Notes: generated by a model not told the origin, from the letters alone. DNA of 53,489 bases from Sulfurimonas sp. RIFOXYB12_FULL_35_9 (GCA_001829715.1 MICC01000121.1:526-54014), one strand, 5' to 3'; shown: positions 36,103 to 46,308, counted from the first letter of the stretch. Numbers and translations: made by a program.

Positions 36103-36765
36103 ATGAAATTTATTAAACTCAGTTTATCAGTAGCCCTTATTACAACAATGGCATTTGCAGAAGAAGAAAAATCTGATTTTGGCGTAAGTGCAAATATGGC
36201 AATTACAAGTAATTATATATGGAGAGGTATGACTCAAAGCAACAACTCTCCTGCAGTTCAAGGCGGAGTAGACTTAGAGTATAAAGGTCTATATATAGGC
36301 ACTTGGGGATCAAATGTGGACTTTGGAGATACGAAAAACTCTTTAGAAGCAGATTTTTACGGTGGATATAAGAGTGAATTAGCCGGAATAGCCTTTGATA
36401 TAGGCGCTATACAATATGTTTACCCTAATATGTCAAATGAGTACAATTTTGCAGAGGTATATTTAGGGTTAAGTAAAGAGTGGGAAAAATTTGGCGTTAG
36501 GGCAAAATATAGCAAGGGTATTGAAACAAACGATTTAAATCCTGAAGATTTCTGGGAAGTCGGTGCTTTGACTAAATTACCGTATGATGTAGGATTTGAT
36601 GTTAGTTACGGCGACTATCATGACATAGGCACTTATTACGCTTTAGGATTAAAGAGATCTTTTGAAAAATTTAATCTTAGTCTTGCATATATTGATTTTA
36701 GCCATGATACAGATTCTAGTGCTGATGAAGAGAATATTGTAGGGACGGTTACTTTTAGGTTTTAA
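36103..36765 (+). CDS. TorF-family putative outer-membrane porin
   Basis: A 220-residue secreted beta-barrel-type protein. The start at 36103 gives a proper signal peptide (MKFIKLSLSVALITTMAFA) with AAAGGA just upstream; the longer frame from 36034 would run through the promoter and is rejected. The mature part begins with the family pattern SANMAITSNYIWRGMTQS, then alternating strands, ending GTVTFRF with a terminal aromatic residue. It lies between two copies of a 76-bp repeat, one before it and one before kdp. The substrate is unknown. Confidence 0.85.
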   Translation: MKFIKLSLSVALITTMAFAEEEKSDFGVSANMAITSNYIWRGMTQSNNSPAVQGGVDLEYKGLYIGTWGSNVDFGDTKNSLEADFYGGYKSELAGIAFDIGAIQYVYPNMSNEYNFAEVYLGLSKEWEKFGVRAKYSKGIETNDLNPEDFWEVGALTKLPYDVGFDVSYGDYHDIGTYYALGLKRSFEKFNLSLAYIDFSHDTDSSADEENIVGTVTFRF

Positions 36766-36782
36766 CTAATGTTAGGCACAGA

Positions 36783-36805
36783 TAGGGAGTATAATAAACT
36801 CCCTA
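36783..36805 (+). terminator. Terminator after the TorF-type porin
   Basis: Perfect 8-bp arms TAGGGAGT (36783-36790) and ACTCCCTA (36798-36805) with a 7-nt loop, followed by T-rich sequence. Confidence 0.7.
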
Positions 36806-36934
36806 CATGCTACTTTTCCCCTCTTTTTATTTTTTAATCGTCATTCATCCTTACATGTAGAAACAGAGAACAAATGTTCTTAATATAGCCTTATCCCATC
36901 TTTTGACCTTGATGCTCTTTGACAAATTTTGATT

Positions 36935-37010
36935 TTTTCTTTATATCATAGCCGTATTGTTTGAGCTTTTTTTGACCGCTTTCGGGGGTACAATTATAGT
37001 TGAAATCTAT
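36935..37010 (+). promoter_or_regulatory. Copy 2 of the 76-bp promoter-like repeat (before kdp)
   Basis: Aligns without gaps to 36012-36087. It carries the same CATAGCCGTATTGTTTGAG block, a T7 run and a TACAAT box (36989-36994), and ends 17 bp before kdpF. Confidence 0.65.
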
Positions 37011-37027
37011 TCTATACGGAGTTAGGC

Positions 37028-37117
37028 ATGATGTTAGAAATAATCGCAGGCACTACGCTTGCAATTGCATTGCTTTTTTACTTCGTTTATACTCTTATTA
37101 AAATTGAGGAGCTGTAA
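37028..37117 (+). CDS. kdpF: KdpF, small stabilising subunit of the potassium pump
   Basis: A 29-residue peptide beginning MMLEIIAGTTLAIALLFYF and ending VYTLIKIEEL. It is almost all one membrane helix, as expected of KdpF, which stabilises the KdpABC complex. Its stop codon directly abuts the kdpA start, and a GGAG-type ribosome binding site lies upstream. A second ATG at 37031 could also be the start. It is easily missed because of its size; position and composition make the call firm. Confidence 0.85.
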   Translation: MMLEIIAGTTLAIALLFYFVYTLIKIEEL

Positions 37118-38815
37118 ATGGAAGTATTTGATATGGTATTGTTCGCATTATTTGCGTTCACGGTGGTTGTTTTCGGCTTTTTTATAGGAAACTATGTTTA
37201 CAAAATTTTTGACGGAAAGAAAACGATTCTTGATCCTGTTATTGCTCCGATTGAAAATGCTTTGTTTAGTATTAGCAGAATAAATGTGGAGAAATCACAA
37301 AGTTTTAAAGAATATACTATTTCGTTGATGGTATTTAACATATTTGGAATTTTTATTCTCTTTTTTATTCTCTTTTTTCAAAGTGCTATATGGCTCAATC
37401 CACAAAATTTTTCAAACTTGAGCTGGCATTTGGCACTCAATACGGCAGTCAGTTTTGTCACTAATACGAATTGGCAAAGCTACAGCGGTGAAAGTACAAT
37501 GAGTTATTTTTCGCAGATGGTAGGGCTCGGCGTACAAAACTTCCTCTCTGCAGCAACGGGCGTAGCAGTCGCCGTAGCATTGATGCGTGGTCTAACAGGA
37601 AGAGGAATAGGCAATTTTTATATTGATATGACAAAGACGACATTGCGTATTTTATTGCCGATTGCATTTATATATGCGATTTTTTTAATCTCTCAAGGGG
37701 TAATTCAAAATCTCTCCCCGTATGTGGATATTACAACGATTGAAGGTGCAACGCAGACATTGGCGATGGGACCGGTGGCGAGTCAGGAAGCAATCAAAAT
37801 GTTGGGAACCAACGGAGGTGGATTTTTTAACACTAACAGCGCCCATCCATTTGAAAACCCGAACGAATTGACGAATTTTATCCAAATCTTTTCGATTTTT
37901 TTGATCCCTGTGGCACTGCTTTTTGCATACGGTAAGTTTGCCGGAAACCGTCGTGAGGGGATTGCAATCTTTGGAGCGATGGCACTGTTATTTGCCCTGA
38001 CTCTCGGGTCTACTTATTATGCAGAGTCGCAAGGAAATGTGATGTTGAGTGAGCTTGGCGTTGAAGAGGGACCGAGCATGGAGGGTAAAGAGGTGCGGTT
38101 CGCACTGGGAGCATCAAGTTTGTTTGCGACCGTAACTACGGCGGCATCATGCGGTGCGGTCAATTCAATGCACGACAGCTTCTCTCCACTCGCAGGTGGG
38201 GTTTTGATGCTTCAGATGATGGTCGGAGAGGTAATCTTCGGCGGTGTGGGTGCCGGATTTTATGGGATGATGATTTATGCGTTGCTCTCGATGTTTATGA
38301 TTGGATTGATGGTCGGAAAAACACCGATGTATTTGGGTAAAAAAATTGAAGCGTATGAGATTAAGGCGGTTATCATCGCATTACTTCTCCCCTCAGCGGC
38401 TATTTTGGGCTTTTCAGCCTACGCGGCTAATTGTGCTGAGGGATTGGCAGGGCTTAATAACGCCGGACCACATGGTTTGAGCGAAATACTCTATGCCTAC
38501 ACCTCGGCAGCGGCGAATAACGGAAGCGCATTTGCGGGACTTACCGCCAACACGCCATTTTACAATGTGACACTGGCGATAGCGATGTTTATCGGACGCT
38601 TCGGAGTCATCATCCCTATGATTGCGATTGCGGCGAGCATGTCAAACAAAAAAACATATGCCCTCTCATCGGGTTCGGTAAAAAGCGACAATGCGACATT
38701 TACCATCTTTTTGGCATGCACGGTTCTTATTTTGGGTGCATTGACCTTTTTGCCGGCATTGACATTCACAGCGATTGCGGAGCATATTCTCATGCTATCC
38801 GGCAAGCTGTTTTAA
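37118..38815 (+). CDS. kdpA: Potassium-transporting ATPase, K+-binding subunit KdpA
   Basis: The channel-like subunit that selects K+ in the high-affinity KdpFABC pump. The 565-residue integral membrane protein has several selectivity-loop motifs: TAVSFVTNTNWQSYSGE, LGTNGGGFFNTNSAHPFENP, TTAASCGAVNSMHDSFSPLAGG and AYTSAAANNGSAFAGL. Length and order match KdpA from other Proteobacteria. This and the following genes look richer in G and C than the neighbouring genes. Confidence 0.97.
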   Translation: MEVFDMVLFALFAFTVVVFGFFIGNYVYKIFDGKKTILDPVIAPIENALFSISRINVEKSQSFKEYTISLMVFNIFGIFILFFILFFQSAIWLNPQNFSNLSWHLALNTAVSFVTNTNWQSYSGESTMSYFSQMVGLGVQNFLSAATGVAVAVALMRGLTGRGIGNFYIDMTKTTLRILLPIAFIYAIFLISQGVIQNLSPYVDITTIEGATQTLAMGPVASQEAIKMLGTNGGGFFNTNSAHPFENPNELTNFIQIFSIFLIPVALLFAYGKFAGNRREGIAIFGAMALLFALTLGSTYYAESQGNVMLSELGVEEGPSMEGKEVRFALGASSLFATVTTAASCGAVNSMHDSFSPLAGGVLMLQMMVGEVIFGGVGAGFYGMMIYALLSMFMIGLMVGKTPMYLGKKIEAYEIKAVIIALLLPSAAILGFSAYAANCAEGLAGLNNAGPHGLSEILYAYTSAAANNGSAFAGLTANTPFYNVTLAIAMFIGRFGVIIPMIAIAASMSNKKTYALSSGSVKSDNATFTIFLACTVLILGALTFLPALTFTAIAEHILMLSGKLF

Positions 38816-38824
38816 GGAAATAGT

Positions 38825-40846
38825 ATGAAAAAAGTAATTAAAATTAATAACAATGAAATCTTTAAAGATGCGTTGAAGGAGTCGTTTATTCGTCTCAATC
38901 CGAAGCATCAGATTAAAAATCCGGTAATTTTTGTCGTGACACTGAGTTCGGCATTTTGTACGGCTCTATTTTTAACCGGAAATTTTGATCCTGCAGACTT
39001 TTGGTTTAATCTACAGCTTTTGTTCTGGTTGTGGTTTACCGTCTTGTTTGCCAACTTCGCAGAAGCATTGGCTGAGGGGCATGGGAAAGCACAGGCATCA
39101 AGCCTTCGTCAGACCCAAAGCAATCTCAAAGCCAATCGCTTAATTGGTAATGAAGTCGAGAATGTCGATGCCTCTTTACTGCTAAAGGGAGATGTTGTTA
39201 TTGTAAAAGCTGGAGAGCTTGTTCCTGCCGACGGCGAAGTGATTGAAGGGGTTGCGAGTGTCAATGAAAGTGCAATTACTGGAGAATCAGCTCCAGTAAT
39301 TCGTGAGAGCGGCGGGGATCGCAGTTCTGTAACAGGAGGGACAACGGTACTCTCGGACTGGATCAAAGTACGAGTAACGGCAGCTAAGGGGGAGAGTTTT
39401 CTTGATCATATGATTTCGCTTGTCGAAGGAGCAAAGCGTCAAAAAACTCCAAATGAGATTGCTCTTAGTCTAATCCTTATCGGATTTAGTATGATCTTTT
39501 TACTTTCGGTAGCTACATTACAGCCATTGGTAGGTTATTTTAACGGTTCATTTTCATTATTGGTATTAGTAGCGCTGTTTGTGTGTCTGATTCCTACAAC
39601 GATTGGCGGATTACTCAGTGCTATCGGGATAGCCGGAATGGATCGGTTACTCCGTAAAAATGTTATCGCCACCAGTGGTAAAGCAGTCGAAACAGCGGGC
39701 GATATTTCTGTTTTGCTCCTTGATAAAACAGGAACAATCACATTCGGTAACCGTATGGCGAGTGATTTTTTTACCGTGAACGGTGTCAGCAAAAACGAGC
39801 TTCTATCTTATGCAGTTTTCTCATCAAAAGCCGATGAAACACCGGAAGGACGCAGTATTGTAGCACTTGCGGAGAGTATGGACGCAAAGCCTCTAGCATT
39901 GATTGGAGAAGAGACTTGGATTCCTTTTAGTGCCGATACTCGCCTAAGCGGTGTTAATGTAGGGGATATCAATATCCGTAAGGGAGCGATGGATTCTATT
40001 GCAAAATTTGTGAAAACATATGATGGAATTTTTGATGAAGAGTGTCGTGGAATCTGTGAAAAAATCGCTAAAGAGGGAGCTACGCCACTGGTCATTGCGG
40101 TCAATGCCAGAGTTCTCGGTGTCGTTATGCTCAAAGACATAGTCAAGACAGGGATTAAAAACAAATTTGCCGAATTACGGGCAATGGGGATCAAAACGAT
40201 TATGATTACCGGAGACAATCCTCTAACCGCTGCCGCGATAGCTGCAGAAGCGGGGGTGGATGATTTCGTCGCCGAAGCAACGCCGGAGACAAAGATTCGC
40301 CTCATTCAAAAGTATCAAAAAGATGGATACCTTGTCGCTATGACGGGGGATGGCACCAACGATGCCCCTGCATTGGCGCAAGCCGATGTGGGTCTGGCGA
40401 TGAACAGCGGGACACAATCAGCCAAAGAAGCGGCGAACATGATTGATCTCGACAGCTCTCCGACGAAACTTCTTGAAATCGTAGAGGTAGGCAAACAGCT
40501 ACTTTCTACACGAGGAGCGTTGACCACCTTTAGTATTGCCAACGATATAGCAAAATATTTTGCGGTCATTCCAGCACTTGCAGTCATTATTTTTCCATCG
40601 CTTGCCGTACTCAACATCATGGACTTGGCAAGCCCGAAAAGCGCGATTCTATCGGCTGTTATCTTTAATGCGCTCATTATTGTGGCTTTGATTCCCGTAG
40701 CATTGCGCGGTGCGGCATTTAAAGCACAAAGTGAAGAAGCGGCATTGCGTCGCAATCTGGCGATTTACGGATTAGGAGGGATTATTACCCCGTTTATCGG
40801 TATTAAACTCATTGATATGGTTATTAGTGCCATCGGTTTGGCATAA
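38825..40846 (+). CDS. kdpB: Potassium-transporting ATPase, catalytic subunit KdpB
   Basis: The P-type ATPase subunit that drives K+ uptake. The 673-residue protein has the phosphorylated aspartate D300 in [13 protein letters not shown], the TGES loop in [14 protein letters not shown], the hinge [18 protein letters not shown], and the membrane region [20 protein letters not shown]. It lies between kdpA and kdpC with 9- and 10-bp gaps. Confidence 0.98.
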   Translation: MKKVIKINNNEIFKDALKESFIRLNPKHQIKNPVIFVVTLSSAFCTALFLTGNFDPADFWFNLQLLFWLWFTVLFANFAEALAEGHGKAQASSLRQTQSNLKANRLIGNEVENVDASLLLKGDVVIVKAGELVPADGEVIEGVASVNESAITGESAPVIRESGGDRSSVTGGTTVLSDWIKVRVTAAKGESFLDHMISLVEGAKRQKTPNEIALSLILIGFSMIFLLSVATLQPLVGYFNGSFSLLVLVALFVCLIPTTIGGLLSAIGIAGMDRLLRKNVIATSGKAVETAGDISVLLLDKTGTITFGNRMASDFFTVNGVSKNELLSYAVFSSKADETPEGRSIVALAESMDAKPLALIGEETWIPFSADTRLSGVNVGDINIRKGAMDSIAKFVKTYDGIFDEECRGICEKIAKEGATPLVIAVNARVLGVVMLKDIVKTGIKNKFAELRAMGIKTIMITGDNPLTAAAIAAEAGVDDFVAEATPETKIRLIQKYQKDGYLVAMTGDGTNDAPALAQADVGLAMNSGTQSAKEAANMIDLDSSPTKLLEIVEVGKQLLSTRGALTTFSIANDIAKYFAVIPALAVIIFPSLAVLNIMDLASPKSAILSAVIFNALIIVALIPVALRGAAFKAQSEEAALRRNLAIYGLGGIITPFIGIKLIDMVISAIGLA

Positions 40847-40856
40847 GGAGTAAAAG

Positions 40857-41447
40857 ATGTTTAAAGAGATAAAAAAATCGGTTATATTATTTAGTGGCTT
40901 GACGCTGATTTGCGCCCTTGTATATCCGTTGGCGATATATGCAATCGGAAATAGTGTATTTGCAGATCAAGCAAAAGGTTCTTTGGTGCATGAGGAGGAA
41001 AACCCTGTTGCTTCAACATTGATTGCCCAAAATTTTACGCAGCCGTACTATTTTCATCCCCGTCCCTCAGCGGCTGGGGAAGATGGGTATGACGGTACAT
41101 CATCGAGCGGATCAAATTTAGGCTACACCAGCCAAAAACTGCATGATGCGGTTAAAGAACGGGTCGAAGCGTATCGCACCGAAAACAGTCTGAGCACCTC
41201 ACAAAAAGTGCCGATGGATGCAGTTACAACAAGCGGCAGCGGACTAGATCCGCATATTAGTATTGCGAATGCAACGATACAAGCAAAAAGGGTGGCAGAA
41301 GTTAGAGGTATTGAAGAGAATAAGGTAATTGATGTCATTCGTAAAAGCACTCAACAGCCCTATTTTGGTATTATAGGGAAAGAGAAAATAAATGTCGTCA
41401 ATCTCAATTTAACATTAGACAGAGAATTTGGAAAAGTTAAAATCTAA
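40857..41447 (+). CDS. kdpC: Potassium-transporting ATPase, KdpC subunit
   Basis: A single-span subunit that assists KdpA/KdpB. The 196-residue protein has one N-terminal membrane helix (LFSGLTLICALVYPLAIYAI) and a periplasmic domain with family motifs FTQPYYFHPRPSAAG, TSSGSNLGYTSQ and the strongly conserved VTTSGSGLDPHIS. It overlaps kdpD by 20 bp. Confidence 0.97.
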   Translation: MFKEIKKSVILFSGLTLICALVYPLAIYAIGNSVFADQAKGSLVHEEENPVASTLIAQNFTQPYYFHPRPSAAGEDGYDGTSSSGSNLGYTSQKLHDAVKERVEAYRTENSLSTSQKVPMDAVTTSGSGLDPHISIANATIQAKRVAEVRGIEENKVIDVIRKSTQQPYFGIIGKEKINVVNLNLTLDREFGKVKI

Positions 41448-44109
41448 GGCCGAAAGGCTTCTCGAACAGGTACAAAAAGCTGAGAAAGGGAATTTTATTC
41501 TCTATCTCGGCGCTACGGCAGGAGTCGGTAAAACTTACGCTATGCTATCCAAGGGGCGTCAACTTCAACAAAGCGGTATCGATGTCGTTATCGGATATCT
41601 TGAGGCGCACGGGCGTGTGGAAACAGAATCGTTGGCAGAGGGACTGGAGATTACTCCCACCAAAAAGATCCGTTACGGCGGAGCGGAATTTAGCGAAGTA
41701 GATATCGATGCAATCCTCAAACGCGATCCCGAAGTGGTGTTGATTGACGAACTTGCTCACACTAACACACAAGGCTCCAAATACGAAAAGCGTTATCAGG
41801 ATGTTCTCGAAATTCTATCACACGGTATAGATGTTATTGCGACAATGAATATCCAGCATATTGAGAGCCTTAACGACATTGTATATTCGTTGACGAATGT
41901 CCGAGTTGTCGAAACAGTACCTGATAGCATATTGGAGAGGGTGGACAGTTTTCGACTTATAGATACTCCCCCCGATGAGTTGATAGAACGGCTCAAAAAC
42001 GGAAAAATCTATCCCCAAAATCGTGTTGAATCTGCTCTTAATAATTTCTTCACTGAACAAAATATCAGCAAATTGCGCGAACTAACACTATGCAAAGCGG
42101 CACTTAAAGTGAGCGATGAACTCAATGAATATTCAGTTTCCAAACGCGATGGCAGAAGGACGCAGACCAATACGGTCATGGTCTGCATAGATCATCATGA
42201 AGAGTCGATGGATGCGGTTCGCTATGCCAAACGGCTCAGCGATTCTCTTAGAGCGGAATTTATCGCATTGCAGATTACTTCCGAAGTGCATGGCAATACC
42301 CGTAAAAGTGAACAGATACGAAAACATCTCAAACTGGCTGAACGGCTTGGAGCAAATGTTATTTCAAAAATATCCGGAGACAAAACCGATGCGGTTATTG
42401 AAGCGATTGAAGAGTACGGTGTAACCGAACTGGTAATGACGCGTCCGAAAAGCCGTTTTTTAGGACTGCTGTTTCCAAATCTGACCAAAAGCGTGATGGA
42501 TAGAAAACCTCAGTGTACCATCGACATCGTTCCTTTTGAGAAAAAACATTCTACTTTTTGGGAGCAGATCAAACCTTCTGATCAAACACCGACAAATGTT
42601 AAACACTATCTGGTGTGTATAGCACTATTGGCAGGGATTACTGGATTTTCATTTGTTGCCAAAGATATTCTTGGGATAGTCAACATTACTCTCATTTATC
42701 TTCTTTTAACCCTCTTCACCGCAGTGCGTTATGGGGTTTCATACTCATTTTTTACTGCATTGATAGGGGTATTGTTGTTTGATTTCTTATTTATTGAACC
42801 TTTCTATACATTTAGTGTCAATGATCTTCGCTATACCCTTTCATTTATCATCTTTTTGATTGTCGGTTATACCTCAGGAAAACTCTCAGATGGGATTAAA
42901 GCCAAAAATAAGGCGATTAAAAGCGAAGAGACACGATTTCGACGACTTTATGAACTCAGCTCAAAATTGGGTAATTTCGAAAACGAGGAGGATGCTTCAC
43001 AATTTGCGGTAGAAAAACTATATGCTATTTTCGGTTCAAAAACGATGGTGCTGATTCCTGATGATTCTGATAAACTCAAAGTTGTTTCGGCGATTGTGAA
43101 TGGTGAGATGCTCAGTCATGATGAGTGCAATTATTTTCGTGTCTCATCCAATGATCAGGCATGTACGCAATGGGTCTATCGCAACGGTGAGAGTGCCGGA
43201 AAATTTACCAATACGATGCCCAATGTCGAAATGACTTTTTTCCCTTCCAAAGCGTTTGATAAAACCGTAGCCGTCGTTGCGGTTGAGTTACCGGTATTGG
43301 ACGCTCCGACATATGAACTGCTCTCCGCTTTTATGAATACATTTGCCGTATCGCTATGGCGTATCGGTCTCTTTCGGCAAAATCAACATATCAAACTAAT
43401 CGAGGCATCAGAAAAACTGACATCAGTATTGTTCAACTCGGTCTATCATGAACTGAAAACTCCTTTGGCCGCGATTCTTGGGTCGGTAAGTACAATCAAC
43501 AGTCCAGATGTTACCATCTCCGATACATCCGAAAAAGAGTTATTGGAAAACATTGAAGAGAGTGCTTTTGAGATGGAGCGGATTCTAAAAAATCTTTTGG
43601 ATTTTGCACGATTGGAAAATGGATTGATGCATCTAAAAAAAGATTGGTGTGACGTAAATGATATTATCGGAAGTGCCTATCAAAAAGCATTAAAACAGCA
43701 TCCTCGCGACGATGTGACTTTTAGCTTTGATGTAGATTCTCCACCGATAAAAGGAGATTTTTCACTGCTAGAACAGGCGATGCTCAACCTCTTTGATAAT
43801 GCGTTAAAATACTCAAAAGCCGGAGAGATCAAGGTTCATGCCGCTAAACGGGGAGCTAATCTTTTAATGAGTGTTTCTAATCCAAGCGATATTGATGGGT
43901 CTGAATTATCCAATATTTTTGATAAATTTTATCGGGCGGAATTGTCGGCGAAAATCAAAGGTTCCGGTCTTGGACTTTCAATCATCAGAGGGATCATTCA
44001 GGCGCATAAAGGTAGTATCAACGCAACTAAACGTTACGGTGAATTTGTATTGACGATTACACTTCCCATTGACGCAAACGATTCGCAAATGAATTCAAAA
44101 GAGGAGTAA
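41428..44109 (+). CDS. kdpD: Sensor histidine kinase KdpD
   Basis: Senses K+ limitation or ionic stress and controls KdpE phosphorylation. The full-length 893-residue protein has all family parts: the N-terminal KdpD domain with a P-loop (LGATAGVGKTYAM, about 28-40), a universal-stress-protein domain (about 245-370), four close membrane helices (DUF4118, about 390-490), a GAF-like domain, a HisKA domain with H674 in VYHELKTPLAAIL, and an ATPase domain (GSGLGLSIIRGI). The start is a TTG at 41428 inside kdpC, giving tight coupling. Some bacteria carry only a short KdpD; this one is complete. Confidence 0.95.
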   Translation: MEKLKSKAERLLEQVQKAEKGNFILYLGATAGVGKTYAMLSKGRQLQQSGIDVVIGYLEAHGRVETESLAEGLEITPTKKIRYGGAEFSEVDIDAILKRDPEVVLIDELAHTNTQGSKYEKRYQDVLEILSHGIDVIATMNIQHIESLNDIVYSLTNVRVVETVPDSILERVDSFRLIDTPPDELIERLKNGKIYPQNRVESALNNFFTEQNISKLRELTLCKAALKVSDELNEYSVSKRDGRRTQTNTVMVCIDHHEESMDAVRYAKRLSDSLRAEFIALQITSEVHGNTRKSEQIRKHLKLAERLGANVISKISGDKTDAVIEAIEEYGVTELVMTRPKSRFLGLLFPNLTKSVMDRKPQCTIDIVPFEKKHSTFWEQIKPSDQTPTNVKHYLVCIALLAGITGFSFVAKDILGIVNITLIYLLLTLFTAVRYGVSYSFFTALIGVLLFDFLFIEPFYTFSVNDLRYTLSFIIFLIVGYTSGKLSDGIKAKNKAIKSEETRFRRLYELSSKLGNFENEEDASQFAVEKLYAIFGSKTMVLIPDDSDKLKVVSAIVNGEMLSHDECNYFRVSSNDQACTQWVYRNGESAGKFTNTMPNVEMTFFPSKAFDKTVAVVAVELPVLDAPTYELLSAFMNTFAVSLWRIGLFRQNQHIKLIEASEKLTSVLFNSVYHELKTPLAAILGSVSTINSPDVTISDTSEKELLENIEESAFEMERILKNLLDFARLENGLMHLKKDWCDVNDIIGSAYQKALKQHPRDDVTFSFDVDSPPIKGDFSLLEQAMLNLFDNALKYSKAGEIKVHAAKRGANLLMSVSNPSDIDGSELSNIFDKFYRAELSAKIKGSGLGLSIIRGIIQAHKGSINATKRYGEFVLTITLPIDANDSQMNSKEE

Positions 44110-44111
44110 AC

Positions 44112-44804
44112 ATGGGAACTATTTTATTAGTAGAAGATGATAGCGGAATTCAAAAAATGCTGAGTATTTCTTTGGGTGCGGCAGGATATGAACTCATCAA
44201 AGCAGGTTCAGTCAAATCAGGTCTCGTAGCACTATCCCAAAATCCGATTTCTTTAGTGCTTCTTGATCTTGGTCTTCCTGATGGAGACGGTAAAAAATTC
44301 ATTAAAGAAGCTAAGATATTCAGTGATATACCGATTATAGTCGTCAGTGCACGTGATATCGAATCTGAAAAAATTGAAGCATTGGAGATGGGGGCGGATG
44401 ATTATCTCACCAAACCCTTCAGTATCGGTGAACTGATTGCACGGATCAAAGCACTTTCCCGTCGTGTCAGAGACAAAGATGAATCAATCCAAACTGAGAT
44501 TACCATCGGAAAACTCACTATTAATCTTGCGAACAAAACCGTTACAATTGATTCTAGAGCGGTGAAACTGACAAAAAAAGAGTTCGAACTGTTGGCTCTG
44601 TTTGCAAAGAACAAGGGGAAAGTATTAACCCATACCTTTGTCCTTGAAAATGTGTGGGGACGTGGATATGGGAATGAAACCCATTATCTCCGTGTCTTTA
44701 TGGCACAGCTACGTAAAAAGATCGAAGAGAATCCATCGATGCCACAATATATCGTTACCGAATCTGGCATGGGGTATCGTATGAATGAGCCAACGATAAA
44801 GTAA
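44112..44804 (+). CDS. kdpE: Response regulator KdpE
   Basis: An OmpR-family regulator that activates the kdp operon. The 230-residue protein has a receiver domain with acidic pocket VEDD, phospho-acceptor D52 in VLLDLGLPDGDG, and the K-containing DDYLTKPFSIGEL. A winged-helix DNA-binding domain follows (KLTKKEFELLALFAKNKGKV, VWGRGYGNETHYLRVFMAQLRKKI). It follows kdpD by 2 bp. Confidence 0.96.
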   Translation: MGTILLVEDDSGIQKMLSISLGAAGYELIKAGSVKSGLVALSQNPISLVLLDLGLPDGDGKKFIKEAKIFSDIPIIVVSARDIESEKIEALEMGADDYLTKPFSIGELIARIKALSRRVRDKDESIQTEITIGKLTINLANKTVTIDSRAVKLTKKEFELLALFAKNKGKVLTHTFVLENVWGRGYGNETHYLRVFMAQLRKKIEENPSMPQYIVTESGMGYRMNEPTIK

Positions 44805-44862
44805 TCATTTTATCCATCATGGGTAAATTGCTGTGATTTAAATTTTTTAACTCAGGAGAATT

Positions 44863-45288
44863 ATGGAAAAAGTCAAAATGTTTTTTCAAAATAGATTGTA
44901 TTTAGAGGTTTTTCTAGCTGCTGCGCTGTTTTTAATAGCTGCTGTTTTTGGCTTGATTATGGAAGTTGTTATATATGCACTCTATTTTATGATATTTTTA
45001 GAAATTGTAAGGGTTTTAATAGGTTTTATTTATGAAAATAGAGTAAAACTAAGAATCTTAATAGATATTTTTATTATTTTGGCGCTTAGAGAATTTATCG
45101 TAAATGTTGTGAAAATAAACAAAGAAGATTTCAATAGTATTTTTGATGTATTTGCAAGTAGCACAAATTACCATGTTCTTATTTTTAGTGGTGTTTTGGT
45201 ATTTTTGTTTGTCCTTAGATTTTTGGCAAAAGTTACATCTCCAAGTGAATATTACAATATAAATTACGAAAAAGCTAATAAAGTATAA
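44863..45288 (+). CDS. PsiE-like membrane protein
   Basis: A 141-residue protein with about four membrane segments and the core LRILIDIFIILALREFIVNVV that recalls the phosphate-starvation-inducible PsiE family. Its biochemical role is unknown. It follows kdpE by 58 bp on the same strand with an AGGAG ribosome binding site, so it may be read through from kdp or have its own promoter. Its AT-rich codons resemble the rest of the window more than kdp does. Confidence 0.75.
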   Translation: MEKVKMFFQNRLYLEVFLAAALFLIAAVFGLIMEVVIYALYFMIFLEIVRVLIGFIYENRVKLRILIDIFIILALREFIVNVVKINKEDFNSIFDVFASSTNYHVLIFSGVLVFLFVLRFLAKVTSPSEYYNINYEKANKV

Positions 45289-45409
45289 GCCCACTCATAT
45301 TTTAATATTCTTTTTATCCTTTTTTAAATTATCTTGAGATTTACCTGATACTAAAAAAACTATAATTTTTATAACTATAAATAGTATCACGTAGAGCGGA
45401 GGTTTAACC

Positions 45410-45822
45410 ATGAAACAACTTATTTTATTATTGACAGCAATGAATCTTTTTGGAGCAGATTTTATTCCAAATACTCAAATGCATGTTGTATTACAACCTA
45501 GTAAAAATTTGGTATGGCAGGATGATGCACCATCATCTGAGCGGCAAATGAGCTATAAAAGTGCAATGGCTTATTGCGAAACTTTAGATTATATCGGAAT
45601 GACAAATTGGCGTATCTCTAATGCAGCAGAATTATATACATTGATAGACCCGAATAGGACGCCCACAATCTCATCGGCTTTTGCCCATACTTCAGTTATT
45701 GGACATTGCATGACAGCATGAAAGGGCGTGTAGGGATAATCGATTTTTCAAATGGGATGAAAAAAAGCTCTCAAGGATTTGAACAAATGTGCCGTGTCCG
45801 ATGTGTATCCAATTTGAAATAA
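45410..45822 (+). pseudogene. DUF1566 (Lcl C-terminal domain) protein gene, broken by a frameshift
   Basis: The first frame gives a signal peptide (MKQLILLLTAMNLFGA) and the typical DUF1566 start (LVWQDD ... MSYKSAMAYCETLDYIGMTNWRISNAAELYTLID), then stops at 45721 after an atypical end. In another frame from 45697 the expected remainder appears: YWT, then RVGIIDFSNGMKK, then FEQMCRVRCVSNLK and a stop at 45820-45822. So a small insertion or deletion near 45690-45700 split the gene. A sequencing error is the alternative. Function of the family is unclear. Confidence 0.75.
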
Positions 45823-45924
45823 TTTTGATACTTTCTTGATAGTAGTTACTTGTTTTTTGATAAAAACCTGACACGATAAACCTTATAATTATTAAAAAAA
45901 TAAATCAAATTATTGAAGGCTGTT

Positions 45925-46308
45925 ATGAATTCAGAAAAATTTCTATATAGTTTTTTCATTATATTATCACTATGCCTTAGCATTGAGATTGTATACATGA
46001 GTATACATAGTATAATTCAAGAAGGAATTTATCTATTATTAGCAGCATTCGTTGTTAATATCTTTATAACTATGAAGAGCATAAAGGATAGGAGTAAAAT
46101 TGGTCCACTCCTTTTAGCTTCTAACTTGGCTGCTGATTTCCATTTAATAGCAGCGATCTTTGTATATGAAATGGTTTCCGAAAATTATATGATGCTTATA
46201 GATAATTGGCTGATTACTTTACTTGTGATTGGAGCAGCTATAGCCAATATTATTTTTATGTTTATTTATATTATTAATGTATTGATGCTTAAGAGAAGCG
46301 GTTGTTGA
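45925..46308 (+). CDS. Small integral membrane protein (DUF6394-like)
   Basis: A 127-residue protein with four hydrophobic segments. The patch PLLLASNLAADFHLIAAIFV resembles one in DUF6394 proteins of Campylobacterota; this match is from memory and is tentative. The ATG at 45925 has GAAGG at 45915-45919; an upstream in-frame TTG at 45913 is less likely. No operon partner, and the role is unknown. Confidence 0.6.
   Translation: MNSEKFLYSFFIILSLCLSIEIVYMSIHSIIQEGIYLLLAAFVVNIFITMKSIKDRSKIGPLLLASNLAADFHLIAAIFVYEMVSENYMMLIDNWLITLLVIGAAIANIIFMFIYIINVLMLKRSGC

Noticed and set aside
40315..40755. Long reverse-strand ORF opposite kdpB (146 codons), and a similar one at 39808-40305
   Set aside because: Shadow frames of a clear kdpB; compositionally biased (S/A/I-rich) with no ribosome binding site or family match.
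45823..45924. Possible second small gene or mobile remnant after the DUF1566 pseudogene
   Set aside because: No ORF of note and no inverted repeats; it reads as a promoter region for the next gene.
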